The notes under the pieces were generated by a model. The model saw only the letters and a list, made by a program, of their open reading frames with translations. It was not told the DNA's origin and searched no databases. From the NCBI RefSeq assembly GCF_001984715.1, contig NZ_MSPR01000002.1:62001-126000 (forward strand): 64,000 nt of DNA. The letters run 5' to 3'. The position numbers and the translations under genes are program-made. Positions 50,094 to 60,878 of this stretch are shown in pieces. Within the stretch, counting starts at the first letter, position 1; each line of letters begins with the position of its first letter. Origin of the DNA: Streptococcus azizii. GTDB taxonomy: Bacteria > Bacillota > Bacilli > Lactobacillales > Streptococcaceae.

Positions 50094-51434
50094 ATGAACT
50101 CATTACATCAATCATTAACCGACCGGTTCTTTGCCGACTATGAAGCGAACCATCACCTTTCAGCTATGGAAAATACACTGACCCACAATGGTATCTATGC
50201 CTCTCTTGAGAAACGCAGTAGCAGTGTGGAAAACAGCCCTGTCTTTTCCATCGATTTGACCAAAGACAAGGTCAGCAACCAGAAAGCCTCTGGCCGTTGC
50301 TGGATGTTTGCAGCCCTCAATACCTTCCGACACAAAATGATTGCCGGCTTCCAATTAGAAGAATTTGAACTCTCCCAAGCCCATACCTTCTTCTGGGATA
50401 AGTACGAAAAATCCAACTGGTTCTTGGAACAAATACTTGCTACTGCCGATCAAGAATTAACCAGCCGTAAGGTCAAATTTCTCTTAGATGTTCCCCAGCA
50501 AGATGGGGGTCAATGGGACATGGTCGTATCCCTCTTTGAAAAATATGGTGTGGTTCCTAAGTCTGTCTATCCGGAGTCCATCTCATCTAGTAACAGTCGT
50601 GAACTCAATACTGTATTGAATAAATTGCTCCGTCAAGATGCACAGATTTTACGTGAATTAGTCGCTCAAGGAACAAGACCTGAAACAATCCAAGCCAAAA
50701 AAGAAGAGCTCCTCCAAGAAATCTTTAATTTCCTTGCCACATCACTCGGCTTGCCACCACGTACCTTTGATTTTACCTACCGTGACAAGGACAACCGCTA
50801 TCACAGTGAACGTAACTTGACCCCACAAGCCTTCTACAAAAAATATGTTGACATCCAGTTGGAAGACTATGTGTCCATCATCAATGCACCAACTGCTGAT
50901 AAGCCTTACGGCAAATCTTATACTGTGGAAATGCTAGGAAATGTTGTCGGAAGCCGACCTGTGCGCTACCTCAATGTGGAAATGGATCGCTTGAAAGCAC
51001 TAGCTATCGCCCAGATGCAGGCAGGAGAGACCGTCTGGTTTGGCTCTGATGTCGGCCAATCTAGCAATCGCAAAACAGGCATCATGGTAGACGGCATGTA
51101 CGACTTTCGCTCTAGCCTAAACATTGACCTCCATCAAGATAAGGCAGGACGTCTGGATTACAGTGAAAGTTTGATGACCCATGCCATGGTCTTGGTCGGT
51201 GTGGATCTGGATAAAAACGGACAGCCGCTTAAATGGAAGGTTGAAAATTCCTGGGGAGATAAGGTCGGAGATAAGGGCTATTTTGTCGCAAGCGATAGTT
51301 GGATGGACGAATATACCTATCAAATCGTTATTCGTAAGGACTTCTTGACAGAAGAAGAACTCGCAGCCTATCATGCCGAACCAACAGTCCTCGCACCGTG
51401 GGATCCTATGGGTGCCTTAGCAAATCAAGGATAA
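50094..51434 (+). CDS. pepC: Aminopeptidase C (bleomycin hydrolase family)
   Basis: A cytoplasmic papain-like cysteine aminopeptidase, 446 aa. The nucleophile Cys69 is in SGRCWMFAALN, the His in LMTHAMVLVGV near residue 363 and the Asn in WKVENSWGD. Standard length. Monocistronic with a promoter and a strong hairpin terminator at 51512-51565. Confidence 0.96.
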   Translation: MNSLHQSLTDRFFADYEANHHLSAMENTLTHNGIYASLEKRSSSVENSPVFSIDLTKDKVSNQKASGRCWMFAALNTFRHKMIAGFQLEEFELSQAHTFFWDKYEKSNWFLEQILATADQELTSRKVKFLLDVPQQDGGQWDMVVSLFEKYGVVPKSVYPESISSSNSRELNTVLNKLLRQDAQILRELVAQGTRPETIQAKKEELLQEIFNFLATSLGLPPRTFDFTYRDKDNRYHSERNLTPQAFYKKYVDIQLEDYVSIINAPTADKPYGKSYTVEMLGNVVGSRPVRYLNVEMDRLKALAIAQMQAGETVWFGSDVGQSSNRKTGIMVDGMYDFRSSLNIDLHQDKAGRLDYSESLMTHAMVLVGVDLDKNGQPLKWKVENSWGDKVGDKGYFVASDSWMDEYTYQIVIRKDFLTEEELAAYHAEPTVLAPWDPMGALANQG

Positions 51435-51511
51435 CGAGCGATAGCATTCTGACAGGATGTTGATTTGCATTGAATATCCGCTACCAAAGTATCCTATTGA
51501 TGTTCAAAAAC

Positions 51512-51565
51512 ACAAAAGTCTTAAAACCACGCTCCTTCTGTAGGTATTGGTTTTAAGACTTTTTT
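51512..51565. terminator. Bidirectional terminator between pepC and the vanZ-like gene
   Basis: AAGTCTTAAAACCA pairs with TGGTTTTAAGACTT (14 bp) and ends in TTTTTT on the plus strand; the minus strand also ends T-rich. It can serve both converging transcripts. A worn RUP-like end (GTATCCTATTGATGTTC) precedes it near 51489. Confidence 0.8.
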
Positions 51566-52092
51566 ACTGTATAAACTTCTTTTTTTAAGAAGGCTTTCCT
51601 CCACATACGATAGGTGAGATATGCCAGTATCCCTCCTAGCGTATTGGTCCATAGGTCATCCACTTCAAAAACACGTCCTGCATCAAAGAGAAAATCTAGC
51701 AGGAGCTGGGTACATTCGATAAATAGGCTCATTAAAAAGCTGTAACGGACCACTGCTTGAAAGTTCTGCCACTTTTTAAAAAGAAATACAAAAGCTAAGA
51801 CAAGGGGATAGAGCAGAAAAATATTTGTCAGATTTTGAAGCAAGACCAGCCACCAATCCTCCAAGCTGTCAAGTTGATGAGCATTGACAAAACTATTAAA
51901 AGGGATAGGAAGGAAGTGGAGTCTACCAATTTGGACAATCCCTGGCGTTGAAACCGTCTTATACCGAGGATAGATGCCCTGTGGTAGAAAGCACATGCAA
52001 CAGATGGCAAGGGCATAGATTTGCGCCAAAAATAGGGTGAGCGTCCGACCCAATCGAGTTAAGTCGCCATTCCTTTTAAAGAGGTGTCTCAT
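51553..52092 (-). CDS. VanZ-like family membrane protein
   Basis: A 179-aa protein with about four membrane helices; the VanZ-like features are the conserved [12 protein letters not shown]-type helix (here [20 protein letters not shown]) and [15 protein letters not shown]. VanZ itself gives low teicoplanin resistance; most homologues have no known role. Overlaps rlmN by 4 bp. Confidence 0.82.
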   Translation of the reverse strand: MRHLFKRNGDLTRLGRTLTLFLAQIYALAICCMCFLPQGIYPRYKTVSTPGIVQIGRLHFLPIPFNSFVNAHQLDSLEDWWLVLLQNLTNIFLLYPLVLAFVFLFKKWQNFQAVVRYSFLMSLFIECTQLLLDFLFDAGRVFEVDDLWTNTLGGILAYLTYRMWRKAFLKKEVYTVKKS

Positions 52093-53201
52093 GCCTTGAT
52101 ACCTGCTTTAGCCTTGGCTGCTGCAATCCGAGCACGCGCTGAGTCCCTGTCTTTTTTCATAGTATTAGAGCGCAACTGGCCACAGGCTGCATCAATATCC
52201 GTACCATGTTCTTGACGTACTACACAGTTAACACCATTTTTCTTGAGACGATCATAAAAAGCAGCCACACGCTCTGGTGTAGAGCGGCTATACTGGTCAT
52301 GCTCGCTCACAGGATTGTATGGAATCAGATTGACGTAAGAGAGCTTGCGAATCGTCTTGGTCAAATCTGCCAATTCTTGGGCCTGCTCCACGCCATCATT
52401 GACTTCATTCAACATGATGTACTCAAAGGTGACGCGCCGGTTGGTTGTTTCGATATAATCTTCAATCGCCTCAAATAGGACCTCGATTGGAAACTTCCGA
52501 TTGATACGCATGATGCTAGAACGAATGTCATTATTCGGTGCATGGAGCGAAATGGCCAAGTTAACCTGCACACCTTCCCTAGCAAATTCACGAATCTTTG
52601 GTGCCAAGCCTGAAGTTGATACGGTGATATGGCGAGCCCCGATAGCCATTCCTTTGTCATCATTTACAGTCCGTAGGAAATTGAGGACATTCTCATAGTT
52701 ATCAAACGGTTCTCCGATTCCCATGACCACAATGTGGCTGACACGCTCTCCCTGATTCCGATCATCAAAATACTTTTGAACGAGCATAATCTGTGCCATA
52801 ATTTCGCCACTATTCAAATCCCGTTGCTTGCGAATCAAGCCAGAAGCACAGAAGGTGCAACCTATATTACAGCCAACTTGAGTCGTCACACAGACAGATA
52901 AGCCATAGTGTTGTCGCATCAAGACCGTTTCAATTAACATGCCATCAGGCAATTCAAACAGGTACTTGACTGTCCCGTCTTTTGACTCCTGGACAATGCG
53001 TTGCTTCAGAGGATTGATCACAAAGTGCTCGTTCAGTTTGGCTATCAACTCCCTAGAGAGATTGGTCATTTCTTCAAAGCTCTGGACACGCTTACGATAG
53101 AGCCACTCCCAAATCTGGGTTGCACGGAATTTCTTTTCATTCTGCTTTAATGCCCAGTCTATCAAATCAGCACGACTGAGGCTATAAATGGATGGTTTCA
53201 T
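52089..53201 (-). CDS. rlmN: 23S rRNA/tRNA adenine C2-methyltransferase RlmN
   Basis: A radical-SAM methyltransferase acting on A2503 of 23S rRNA and A37 of some tRNAs; 370 aa. The [4Fe-4S] cysteines are C111, C115 and C118 (GCNIGCTFC). The methyl-carrying Cys lies in the C-terminal ACGQL. Starts 7 bp after yutD. Confidence 0.95.
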   Translation of the reverse strand: MKPSIYSLSRADLIDWALKQNEKKFRATQIWEWLYRKRVQSFEEMTNLSRELIAKLNEHFVINPLKQRIVQESKDGTVKYLFELPDGMLIETVLMRQHYGLSVCVTTQVGCNIGCTFCASGLIRKQRDLNSGEIMAQIMLVQKYFDDRNQGERVSHIVVMGIGEPFDNYENVLNFLRTVNDDKGMAIGARHITVSTSGLAPKIREFAREGVQVNLAISLHAPNNDIRSSIMRINRKFPIEVLFEAIEDYIETTNRRVTFEYIMLNEVNDGVEQAQELADLTKTIRKLSYVNLIPYNPVSEHDQYSRSTPERVAAFYDRLKKNGVNCVVRQEHGTDIDAACGQLRSNTMKKDRDSARARIAAAKAKAGIKA

Positions 53202-53208
53202 AGGTCTC

Positions 53209-53751
53209 CTACTTCTGGCGAATCACGAAGCCTTGTTTGCTTTCATGTGATTCACGCTGGTTCTTTTTCTTACTTTGTTTTTTACTGCGCTCTAGCTTAT
53301 TTTGCTTCTGTGAACGCTGACTACTTTTTTCTTTTACGGTAAAGGCGTGCTGTGTTCTACGGTTGTTACGGCTACGACGTTTCCGACTTGGGCGCTCCTC
53401 CACTTCGACAACTGGTTCCTGTGGTCTAGCATTTCCTAATATAAAGTAGGCGCAACCAAAGTTACAAAACTCTGTCAAATAATCATCCAAGCGACTAATT
53501 TTCAAATCAGGCTTCACTGCCTTCTCATCCCTGTAAAAGCCTTTCAAACGGAGTTGGTCATTGCCCCAATCTCCCACGATGTAATCAAATTTCAACATAA
53601 GGGAAGAAAAGCGTTGGCCAAAAGCATCTCGGTAGTCTTCTAAGAGGTCTAATTCAATATTTTCTGCTACAACCTTGTCTCCAACACGGGCAAAACTAGG
53701 CCCAGGAAATTTATTATAATTATACAATTCAGGTGCAATTTCCTTTTTCAT
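53209..53751 (-). CDS. yutD: YutD family protein
   Basis: A 180-aa protein; the first ~110 residues are the YutD (DUF1027) domain, with the [11 protein letters not shown] segment near 96-106, followed by an Arg/Lys/Gln-rich basic tail that suggests nucleic-acid binding. Function unknown. First gene of the yutD-rlmN-vanZ-like operon. Confidence 0.85.
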   Translation of the reverse strand: MKKEIAPELYNYNKFPGPSFARVGDKVVAENIELDLLEDYRDAFGQRFSSLMLKFDYIVGDWGNDQLRLKGFYRDEKAVKPDLKISRLDDYLTEFCNFGCAYFILGNARPQEPVVEVEERPSRKRRSRNNRRTQHAFTVKEKSSQRSQKQNKLERSKKQSKKKNQRESHESKQGFVIRQK

Positions 53752-53944
53752 GCCTCCTCCTTCTCTCTTTTTCTAGTAACCCTATCATTATAACACGATT
53801 CAGCACCATATTGATAGGGCAAAGAGTTTTAAATAGAAATTTCAGAATATTCTCATCTGATAGGTAGCATCAAAAACGTTATGGCGGGCGTAAAGATAAA
53901 GAAAATGCCTGTCTCCCATTTCCTAGCTACAGACATTTTTCAGA

Positions 53945-54175
53945 TAATACTCTTTAAAAATCAAATGGAAGGGGCGAGGTTAAGCAGGTATTCTTTGAAC
54001 ACTGCGACAACCTCCTATTTTCATTCAGTTTTTAACGGCTTCACATCTTGGTGTAATTGAGTTCAGCCTAAAACCTCGGAAAAAAGATAGGCTTTCTTGT
54101 GTTCATCGAACATTGCGGCAGCCTCCTATTTTTCATTCGGTTTTTAACGGCTTCACATCTTAAAGGAGACTATCC
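53945..54175. repeat. RUP-like end plus the TGTGAAGCCGT module in reverse
   Basis: ACTCTTTAAAAATCAAATGG at 53949 is a RUP-like terminus. From about 54045 to 54160 the minus-strand copy of the ~105-bp module seen near 4957 and 27568 appears, with GTGTTCATCGAACA. No second RUP end is clear, so the element is incomplete. Nothing else lies in 53752-54185. Confidence 0.65.
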
Positions 54176-54185
54176 AGACCTCCCC

Positions 54186-55235
54186 TTATTGATCCTTGGT
54201 TTTCTTCAGATAGTCAATAGCTTCTTGAACATGGGTCACAGGGACAACTTCTATATCCAATTTATTCTTTTTAACAGCTTCTACTGCTTCTTCATAATTG
54301 GTTTTAGCATCTGGTTTTTGCTTCAAAATCTCTTTATCAACAGGGTTGTTCGGTACAAAGAAAATACTAGCCCCTGCTTTTGCAGCAGATAAAACTTTCT
54401 TATCTGCCCCGCCGATATCACCGACTGAACCATCTCTCTCAATCGTTCCAGTCCCTGCAATCATGCGACCATCCCGCAAATCAGGATCTGCCAACTGAGT
54501 ATAGATGGCTAAGGTAAACATCAATCCTGCACTCGGTCCCCCTATATTACCTGTCTGAAAATCAATCTGCTCACTACTTTTCACCTCTGTGTGATCAACA
54601 AGACCAATCCCAATCCCATTTTTTCCATTTGCTAGCTTGATAATTTTTCCATCTGCTGTCTTAGTTTGACCAGCACTCAGATAGCCGACCTTGACATCAC
54701 TTCCAAGTTGCAAGCTGCTGACGTATTCTATCAGTTCCGGTGAACTCTGGAAGGTCTTGCCGTTAACACTCACGACCGTATCTGCGATATTCAAGATGTG
54801 CTTAAAGGTCGAATCCTCTGTTATATTGAGGACATACACTCCAAAAAACTCTAACGATGTCTCCTTCTTTGCCAAAGTCAATCCTTGGTATTTGGCCATA
54901 TTTTGCGAAGTCTCCATGTAAAATTGACTAATGCGGTAAAATTCTTCCGTATCAGCACCTCCAGCCAATTCCTCCTTGGAAATAATATCCGATCGAGAAT
55001 CAAATGCAGCAAGCAAGAGCTGAACAGCTGTTGCTGGTCTAACTTGTATATAGACAAAATTATAGGAGCCTGCTTTATCATCTTCTTTGTTGTTCACCGT
55101 CAATACTGTACGAACATCTGATGCCCCACCAGGACTTTCGATATAGTAGGGAAGAGGGAAGAGAAAGGCCGTCCACAATAGGAAAGTCGATACAATCATC
55201 GAGAATATTAAGAGTACTTTTTTATTTTTTTTCAT
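54186..55235 (-). CDS. sepM: SepM-like PDZ domain serine protease
   Basis: A membrane-anchored S16-type protease, 349 aa, like SepM of S. mutans, which trims the competence peptide. An N-terminal helix spans 6-26, a PDZ domain about 130-190, and a Lon-like domain carries Ser235 (GGPSAGL) and Lys280 (GGADKK). Overlaps the coaD 3' end by 14 bp, the usual coaD-ylbL pairing. Confidence 0.9.
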   Translation of the reverse strand: MKKNKKVLLIFSMIVSTFLLWTAFLFPLPYYIESPGGASDVRTVLTVNNKEDDKAGSYNFVYIQVRPATAVQLLLAAFDSRSDIISKEELAGGADTEEFYRISQFYMETSQNMAKYQGLTLAKKETSLEFFGVYVLNITEDSTFKHILNIADTVVSVNGKTFQSSPELIEYVSSLQLGSDVKVGYLSAGQTKTADGKIIKLANGKNGIGIGLVDHTEVKSSEQIDFQTGNIGGPSAGLMFTLAIYTQLADPDLRDGRMIAGTGTIERDGSVGDIGGADKKVLSAAKAGASIFFVPNNPVDKEILKQKPDAKTNYEEAVEAVKKNKLDIEVVPVTHVQEAIDYLKKTKDQ

Positions 55236-55710
55236 TCTTCATCAATTCCTTGCTAATGTTTTTTGGTACATAGGAGCTAATATCTTGGTTAAAATACAAT
55301 AACTCCCGTATTTGACTCGAAGAGACAAATTTATACTCCGGCTTTGCTAGGAGATAAATTGTCTCAATCTTTGGAGCTAATGCTCGGTTGTAAAAATCAA
55401 AACTAGATTCATACTCCAAATCCAGTCCATTGCGCAACCCGCGCACCAGATATCTTGCACCGATTTTCTGCGCAACGTCGACAACCAGCTCGTCTTGTGC
55501 AACTAATACCTTGACTGTCGGCATTTCAGCAAGGGCTTCTTCTATCAAGCGCTTCCGCTGCTCACTCCCAAAAAGCCCTTGCTTATGCGGATTGACAAAA
55601 ACGCCTACATAAAGGGTATCAAATAGCTGACTGGCTCGTTGAATCAAGTCCAAGTGTCCATTTGTAAGCGGATCAAATGACCCTGTAAACAGTCCAATTT
55701 TATCTGACAT
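55222..55710 (-). CDS. coaD: Phosphopantetheine adenylyltransferase
   Basis: The penultimate step of coenzyme A synthesis; 162 aa. It has [14 protein letters not shown] near the N-terminus and the SSSQIRELL motif (family ISST.IRE) near residue 127. The ATG at 55708-55710 is preferred; the longer frame uses a TTG two codons upstream. Overlaps rsmD by 11 bp. Confidence 0.95.
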   Translation of the reverse strand: MSDKIGLFTGSFDPLTNGHLDLIQRASQLFDTLYVGVFVNPHKQGLFGSEQRKRLIEEALAEMPTVKVLVAQDELVVDVAQKIGARYLVRGLRNGLDLEYESSFDFYNRALAPKIETIYLLAKPEYKFVSSSQIRELLYFNQDISSYVPKNISKELMKNEKK

Positions 55711-56239
55711 AGACAACTACCTTACTTATTCCATAGATTTTTTCTTTCCAAATTCCCAAATCTGCGACTTCTTCTGGGAGACTCACCCGCTTATCCACTT
55801 CACAAACCACCATGACTTCTTCTGCCAGTAGCTGTTTCTGGCACAGCTCTGTGATAGTCTCCACAATCGTCTCCTCGGCATAAGGTGGATCCAAAAAGAC
55901 TAGGTCAAATGGGCCTTGCAGCAGCTGCAGGGCTTGCTTAGCTTCCATTGGTAAGAGTTGAAACTTACTGGCCTGCTTAGTCATGGCAATATTTTCTCGG
56001 ATAACTGCCTGCGCTTGTCTATCCCGCTCTACTAAAGTAGCCTGCGCCATGCCACGCGAAACAGCTTCAATGGATAGTCCACCACTTCCTGCAAATAAAT
56101 CTAAAACGTGTCCTCCATGAAAGTAAGGACCAATCATATTAAACATGGCGCCGCGAACCTTGTCGGATGTCGGACGCGTCGTCTTTCCTGCCACGGTTTT
56201 GAGCGGTCTCCCACCATAATCTCCAGAAATAATTCTCAT
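55700..56239 (-). CDS. rsmD: 16S rRNA (guanine-N2-)-methyltransferase RsmD
   Basis: Methylates G966 of 16S rRNA; 179 aa. It has [15 protein letters not shown] at the start, [28 protein letters not shown] for SAM binding, and the catalytic DPPY in FLDPPYAE. Start at 56237-56239 fits homologues; a frame extension to 56269 lacks support. Confidence 0.94.
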   Translation of the reverse strand: MRIISGDYGGRPLKTVAGKTTRPTSDKVRGAMFNMIGPYFHGGHVLDLFAGSGGLSIEAVSRGMAQATLVERDRQAQAVIRENIAMTKQASKFQLLPMEAKQALQLLQGPFDLVFLDPPYAEETIVETITELCQKQLLAEEVMVVCEVDKRVSLPEEVADLGIWKEKIYGISKVVVYVR

Positions 56240-56325
56240 AGTCCTTATTATAGCATACTTACCGCTCATTTAATCTGTAAAAAATATAGAAAAAGAGCAT
56301 TCCTGCTCTCTTCATTTGCTATCCT

Positions 56326-56709
56326 CTAGCCTATTTTCACTTTTCCATCCCAGCCATTTAGACCATAACTTAGAATGTAGATGTCATTGTAGCCGCTTTT
56401 TTTCAATAGAAAAGCTGCCTGCATGACCAGTTGACCACGATCATTTTCATAGATTAAAACAGGTCTGTCTTTTCGCAGCGCCGCCAGGCTTTGCTTCAAC
56501 TGCTGAGAGGGGATATTGCGGGCCCCCATAATATGTTTTTTTCGATATTCTGTTGGTTCACGCAAATCAACCAGCTGACCGCCGTGGATTTTTTCTGCAA
56601 ACACATGATTCTCCACTACCTTTGCCGCCCGACGCAAACGCCAATAATTGAAGGCCATCCAAGCTCCTAATACGATTACAAACAATAACACAACATAAAG
56701 TGTTGACAT
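56326..56709 (-). CDS. Rhodanese-like domain protein lacking the catalytic Cys
   Basis: A 127-aa protein with an N-terminal membrane helix (3-20) and a rhodanese domain. DLREPTEYRKKHIMGARNIP is typical. At the active-site position, where rhodaneses have a Cys loop, the sequence reads LIYENDRGQLVMQAA with no Cys, so sulfurtransferase activity is unlikely. Starts 3 bp after yqgQ. Confidence 0.85.
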   Translation of the reverse strand: MSTLYVVLLFVIVLGAWMAFNYWRLRRAAKVVENHVFAEKIHGGQLVDLREPTEYRKKHIMGARNIPSQQLKQSLAALRKDRPVLIYENDRGQLVMQAAFLLKKSGYNDIYILSYGLNGWDGKVKIG

Positions 56710-56712
56710 ATA

Positions 56713-56925
56713 CTACTCCTTTTTCTCTTGATAATCTAATTCCAAACGATGCTCCCGTTTTAACACCAACTCAGCTTCCATATAATCTAGACGTTCGATC
56801 AATCCTGCGTCATAAACCCGACGAAGCTCAATCTGCATCATCTCAATATCATATAGACGATTGCCCATATAGATAATGATTCCAAATTGCTTTAATAACT
56901 GTTGCACATCATAAAGTTTCTCCAT
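56713..56925 (-). CDS. yqgQ: YqgQ (DUF910) family protein
   Basis: A 70-aa small helical protein, MEKLYDVQQLLKQFGIIIY at the start, close in pattern to B. subtilis YqgQ. Function unknown. In other Firmicutes it lies near glcK; no glcK is present here. The ATG at 56923-56925 fits the family but has no clear ribosome site; a TTG at 56952 is the alternative. Confidence 0.8.
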   Translation of the reverse strand: MEKLYDVQQLLKQFGIIIYMGNRLYDIEMMQIELRRVYDAGLIERLDYMEAELVLKREHRLELDYQEKKE

Positions 56926-57042
56926 AGAAAAAGTGTAGCAAATCTCAGGCAATATTGCAATAGATGAAAAGAGCAGCGGACCTATCTCTCACCTCTCCTG
57001 TCACAAACCCAAGCCCTAACTACTGTGAAAGAAAGAGTTCTA

Positions 57043-57127
57043 ACCTTTAACAGTCTACTAGACTGTATTTGGGGAAAAACTACGCTTTCCCTATTTCCAA
57101 CCTTTAACAGTCTGCTAGACTGTTAAA
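57043..57127. repeat. Duplicated hairpin at the response-regulator stop codon
   Basis: AACCTTTAACAGTCT...AGACTGT occurs twice, at 57043-57066 and 57099-57124. The second forms a perfect 11-bp stem (TTTAACAGTCT/AGACTGTTAAA, 57103-57127) containing the stop codon. Related hairpins occur near 11.1 kb. Confidence 0.6.
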
Positions 57128-57722
57128 GCCATCCATTTTCTTTGGCGATGTTGGTTGCTTCTGTGCGGTTTTCAGCGTTGAGTTTACTAAGGATAGTAGA
57201 CATGTAATTACGGACCGTTCCGTTTGAAAGGTACATTTGAGCAGCAATCTCCTTGTTAGACAAGCCTTGAGCGACCTTTTGAAGGATGAGTTGCTCCTGA
57301 TGGGTCAGGGGATTTTTCAGGATGAAAAAGCTCTCCATTAGTTCGGGTGAGTACTCCTTTTGCCCCTGAAGCACACGACCAATAGTTTCCATCAGTTCGG
57401 AAATGCTACGCTCTTTTAAGACATAGGCATCTACATCTGATTGGAGGGCGCGTTCAAAATAACCAGGCCGTCTGAAGGTCGTCACCATGATTACTTTCAT
57501 ACTTGGGAGAGCCTCTTTCACCCATTCAAGGACATCAAGACCTGTCATTTCAGGCATTTCGACATCTAAAATTGCCACCTCCACCTGTTCTTTTTGTAAA
57601 ATAGCCTGTGCCTCTAAACCATTCTTAGCGGGAAAAACTTGGCCCACTCCGTCCTGCAATCCCAACAGTTGGCAAAGTGCATCACGCAGCATGCTTTGGT
57701 CCTCAGCGACTAGTATGTTCAT
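57123..57722 (-). CDS. NarL/FixJ-type response regulator
   Basis: A 199-aa regulator. The receiver domain has the phospho-acceptor Asp53 in [12 protein letters not shown] and the Lys in AYVLKERS. The C-terminal LuxR-type helix-turn-helix reads [27 protein letters not shown]. It is DesR-like. Partner of the kinase upstream (20-bp overlap) and probably controls the adjacent ABC transporter. It looks intact although the kinase and permease are not. Confidence 0.9.
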   Translation of the reverse strand: MNILVAEDQSMLRDALCQLLGLQDGVGQVFPAKNGLEAQAILQKEQVEVAILDVEMPEMTGLDVLEWVKEALPSMKVIMVTTFRRPGYFERALQSDVDAYVLKERSISELMETIGRVLQGQKEYSPELMESFFILKNPLTHQEQLILQKVAQGLSNKEIAAQMYLSNGTVRNYMSTILSKLNAENRTEATNIAKENGWL

Positions 57723-58809
57723 CTTTTTCTCCTTTTGGAATCAGCAACTGAATCTGCGTTGGTTGATAGTCCGAAACGATTTCTACTCTACCCTGATAGC
57801 GAATCAAACGATCACGAATGGAGTGTAGTTCTTCTCCCGTCACCTGCTCAAAACCAACTCCATCATCTTCTACAAAAACCTGAATCCAGCCATCTTTTTC
57901 AGTCAATTCAATACGACAAGTTCTCGCTTTACTATGCTTGATAAGATTGTTGCACAGTTCTCGCAAGGCCATGGTTAGAGTAGCCTCTTGCTCTCTGTTA
58001 AGCGCTACTTCTTCCTTCTCAATACTGAGGGAAATCCCTGCTAATTCTAACATATTGCTGATAATCCGTAACTCTTCCTCAAGACTATGAGCCTTCAAGG
58101 CTTGAACGATTTGTCGCACTTCCTGCATGGAATGTTTAGCAATGTCGTGCAAGTCTTGGACTTCTTATCTAGCTTTTTGATACGAACCACGATCCATCAG
58201 GGTCAATGCCAACTCACTCTTGACACTCATCATAGCAAAAACATGCCCTAGGGTATCGTGCAAATCCTGCCCAATCCGATTGCGTTCATTTTCAGCCAAG
58301 AGTAGATTGATTGAAATGTTCTTGTCCATCAATTCCTTTTCAATCTCGGCTCTCTTAAGCGATTGCTTCATCGAATACATCATACCAAGGCAGATGATGT
58401 CCATGGTCAAGAGAAAAATTTGTGTAGGTAAATCTCCATACACCAAAATAGGGTATACAGTCGACAGTAGGACCAAATAAAAAGTACAATATCGAAAACT
58501 CGCTAGCTTGTCTGTCTGAAAACGCCATGTTAAGAGATTTGATAAGAAAAAGCAGAACATGGAACTTATAGGATTCCCCATAAAAGTGACTACGATGATA
58601 TAAAGACAAAGATAGGACCAGCAAATACCTAACCACAAGGGGTGCTCCATTATCACCAGACTGATATAGCCCAGCGCAAACATCACTGTCATGGGAAAGA
58701 GATACAATGGATAGAAGCCACTTAACGAGGAATACAGAGGAAAAACCAGGTACAACAAAGACACGTAGTACATCGTGTGGACTTGTTTGAGTCTGTTGAA
58801 TAGATTCAC
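57703..58809 (-). pseudogene. DesK-like histidine kinase interrupted by an in-frame TAA
   Basis: A 368-codon frame. It starts with GTG (58807-58809) and encodes about five membrane helices (11-140) and the H-box with His184 in QDLHDTLGH. A TAA at 58165-58167 stops it after residue 214. The frame then continues without shift as EVQDLHDIAKHSMQEVRQIV and a complete HATPase domain with ALRELCNNLIKHSK and EDDGVGFE. Known DesK kinases read through this region. One base change would restore it; reinitiation at TTG 58152 or a later ATG is possible. Confidence 0.85.
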
Positions 58810-58810
58810 T

Positions 58811-59539
58811 TTATCTCACTTCCTGTTTCTTTTTTAACACTAAGGCTAGACCTGCTACTATTATAGTATAAAACAAGACCACGAGTAAAGAGTGAAATTG
58901 TAGACGCCCCTGATTGACATAAGCAAGTACTAGTTGATTCGCATAGTAAGACGGTGTGAGATGAGCTAGCGACTGCATCTAGCTTGGCAGGGTTTCATAC
59001 GGCATCCAGCTGCCACCAAAAATCGCCAAGATAAAATAAAGAATATTTGCAACAACACTCATCGTCTGCCTACTATTAAGCACGGTGAGGGCTAAACCGA
59101 TGGCTAAGTACACTACACTACTTACTAGAAGTAAAAGGGCTGACACCAACCACTGTGCTACCGTCATGTGCACATCTCGTAAGACTGCTCCAACTACAAA
59201 ATTGATAACAATCGAAATCATGAAGGAAGCAAAAACATTCAACACCTTCGCAAGATAATACTGGGTAAGCGGAAGGGGCGAATGCTGGATCTGCAAGAGC
59301 CAGCGACTATGTACATCCTCCGCCAACATCATTGGAAAACTAAATAGCCCGAAACTACTCATGCTAAAAGCCGTCATGGTCAACAGATAGTTCCTCATCA
59401 GTAGACTTGTATCGCCATAAGAAGCATCAAACATGGATGAAAACAAGAGGAAAAAGATTACCGGCATACCAATTCCCATGATAAATCCGAATACATTTCG
59501 TTTGATGAAAAGATATTCAATCCTTACTAAAGCCTTCAT
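58811..59539 (-). pseudogene. ABC-2 type permease interrupted by an in-frame TAG
   Basis: A 242-codon frame with six hydrophobic segments. The first 186 residues end PYETLPS then TAG (58979-58981), and the same frame continues MQSLAHLTPSYYANQLVLAY to a final helix and KKKQEVR. In this family a Trp often stands at that place before LQ..A.LTPS, so TGG to TAG is the likely change. The loss removes the last membrane helix. Overlaps the ATPase gene by 4 bp and lies one base before the kinase start. Confidence 0.85.
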
Positions 59540-60420
59540 TTTTCTTCCTCCTTTGTCGTATCAAATAGGGTATTGAGCAAGGTTTTATTGACCATTTCAA
59601 TCTCTATCAACGGACAGTTCATCTCTTGAAGTGCTTGAAAGACTGCCTCTACTTCTCTCGTCATAAAACATAGTCGATCGTGGCTTACTTCAATGCCATA
59701 AATATTCTTCCATGTTTCCACAATAGCTTGATACGTTTTCGGGACTATAAATTGTTTTTCCTGTTCTTCCGAACGCATTTGAAAAGGTGTCGTATCCCGC
59801 AATAGACGCCCCTGATGCAAGACTAAAATCCGATCAGCAGTATGCTCTACTTCCTCAATGTAATGAGAAGAATAGACAATCGTTACACCACTTTCTTTTA
59901 AGGTCTGTACAATCTTCCAAAAACGCTGGCGGGTTGAAGTATCCATCGCAGTTGTTGGCTCATCCAAGAAAAGGAGAGACGGGCGACCGATCAAAGCGAG
60001 TACAAAGGACAACAAACGTTTCTGACCACCAGATAATTTTTCTACCAGCTGATGTTTCTGTTCTGAAGAAAAGCAAAGTAAGTCATCCACTTCCTGATTC
60101 GACAGGGAATGAGGGTAAATTTCTTGGAAAAAAGCAATTAGTTCCTTAACCCTGAGACGCGCAGGTGCTGCATTTTCCTGTGGTAAAATCCCAATCAGCT
60201 GCTTCAAACTTGCGTCTGTAACCGGACGTCCTTGAATAGAGATACTCCCATCCGTAACAAGCCAGTCCCCCAGTAAACAAGACATCAGACTTGTCTTTCC
60301 AGCCCCATTTGGTCCTATCAAGGCAACACACTCCCCCTTATCAATATCAAAGGAGATATTCTCTAAAATCCTTTTTCCTTTCATTACTTTGGAAATCTGT
60401 TTCACTTCCAGCATGCTCAT
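59536..60420 (-). CDS. ABC transporter ATP-binding protein
   Basis: A 294-aa ATPase of the drug or antimicrobial-peptide exporter type. Walker A GPNGAGKTS at 36-44, signature LSGGQKRLLSFVLAL, Walker B LLFLDEPTTAMD and a switch His in YSSHYIEE are intact. The ribosome site AAGGAGG stands 7 nt before the ATG at 60418-60420. First gene of the ATPase-permease-kinase-regulator operon; a possible -10 TATGAT lies about 20 nt upstream of the start. Confidence 0.9.
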   Translation of the reverse strand: MSMLEVKQISKVMKGKRILENISFDIDKGECVALIGPNGAGKTSLMSCLLGDWLVTDGSISIQGRPVTDASLKQLIGILPQENAAPARLRVKELIAFFQEIYPHSLSNQEVDDLLCFSSEQKHQLVEKLSGGQKRLLSFVLALIGRPSLLFLDEPTTAMDTSTRQRFWKIVQTLKESGVTIVYSSHYIEEVEHTADRILVLHQGRLLRDTTPFQMRSEEQEKQFIVPKTYQAIVETWKNIYGIEVSHDRLCFMTREVEAVFQALQEMNCPLIEIEMVNKTLLNTLFDTTKEEEK

Positions 60421-60478
60421 ATATCATCCTCCTTAGTGTTCATCATAGCCTTTCCGTTTTAAGGTTTAAAGAATCGGA

Positions 60479-60694
60479 TACTCAATGAAAATCAACATCA
60501 GACTAACTTTCACCATTAAGAATTGTGAAAGGGAAAATAGAATTATACTTGAAGCCGAAGGTAGTCTGGCTTTTCTCAATAGTTCCAATCGAGCTTTTCA
60601 CTCATCAAGATACGAGAGCGTTTGACACGAATTGCACTCGTTCTATTTTCAACCTTCTACAGTCTATCCCTATCATGTTGATTTTCAAAGAGTA
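60479..60694. repeat. RUP-like element upstream of the ABC operon
   Basis: TACTCAATGAAAATCAACATC at the left and GTTGATTTTCAAAGAGTA at the right, about 216 bp, with a module TCTATTTTCAACCTTCTACAG related to that near 11.1 kb. The rest of 60421-60878 has the ABC promoter and a small hairpin (AGAATGGTATATTCT, 60868-60882), no gene. Confidence 0.7.
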
Positions 60695-60878
60695 GGAATA
60701 GCTAGCTACACCATCAGTATAATCTTTTCTACTTTTCCTCACCAGATAGATTTGTCAATACAGTGGATGACAAATGTCACACGGTGGCAGGTCTGCCAAA
60801 AAAACAGCGCCTACTGGCACCGGTTACAACAGTCTCTAAGTTAGATGATTGAGTCTTTGCATACTAGAATATACCATT

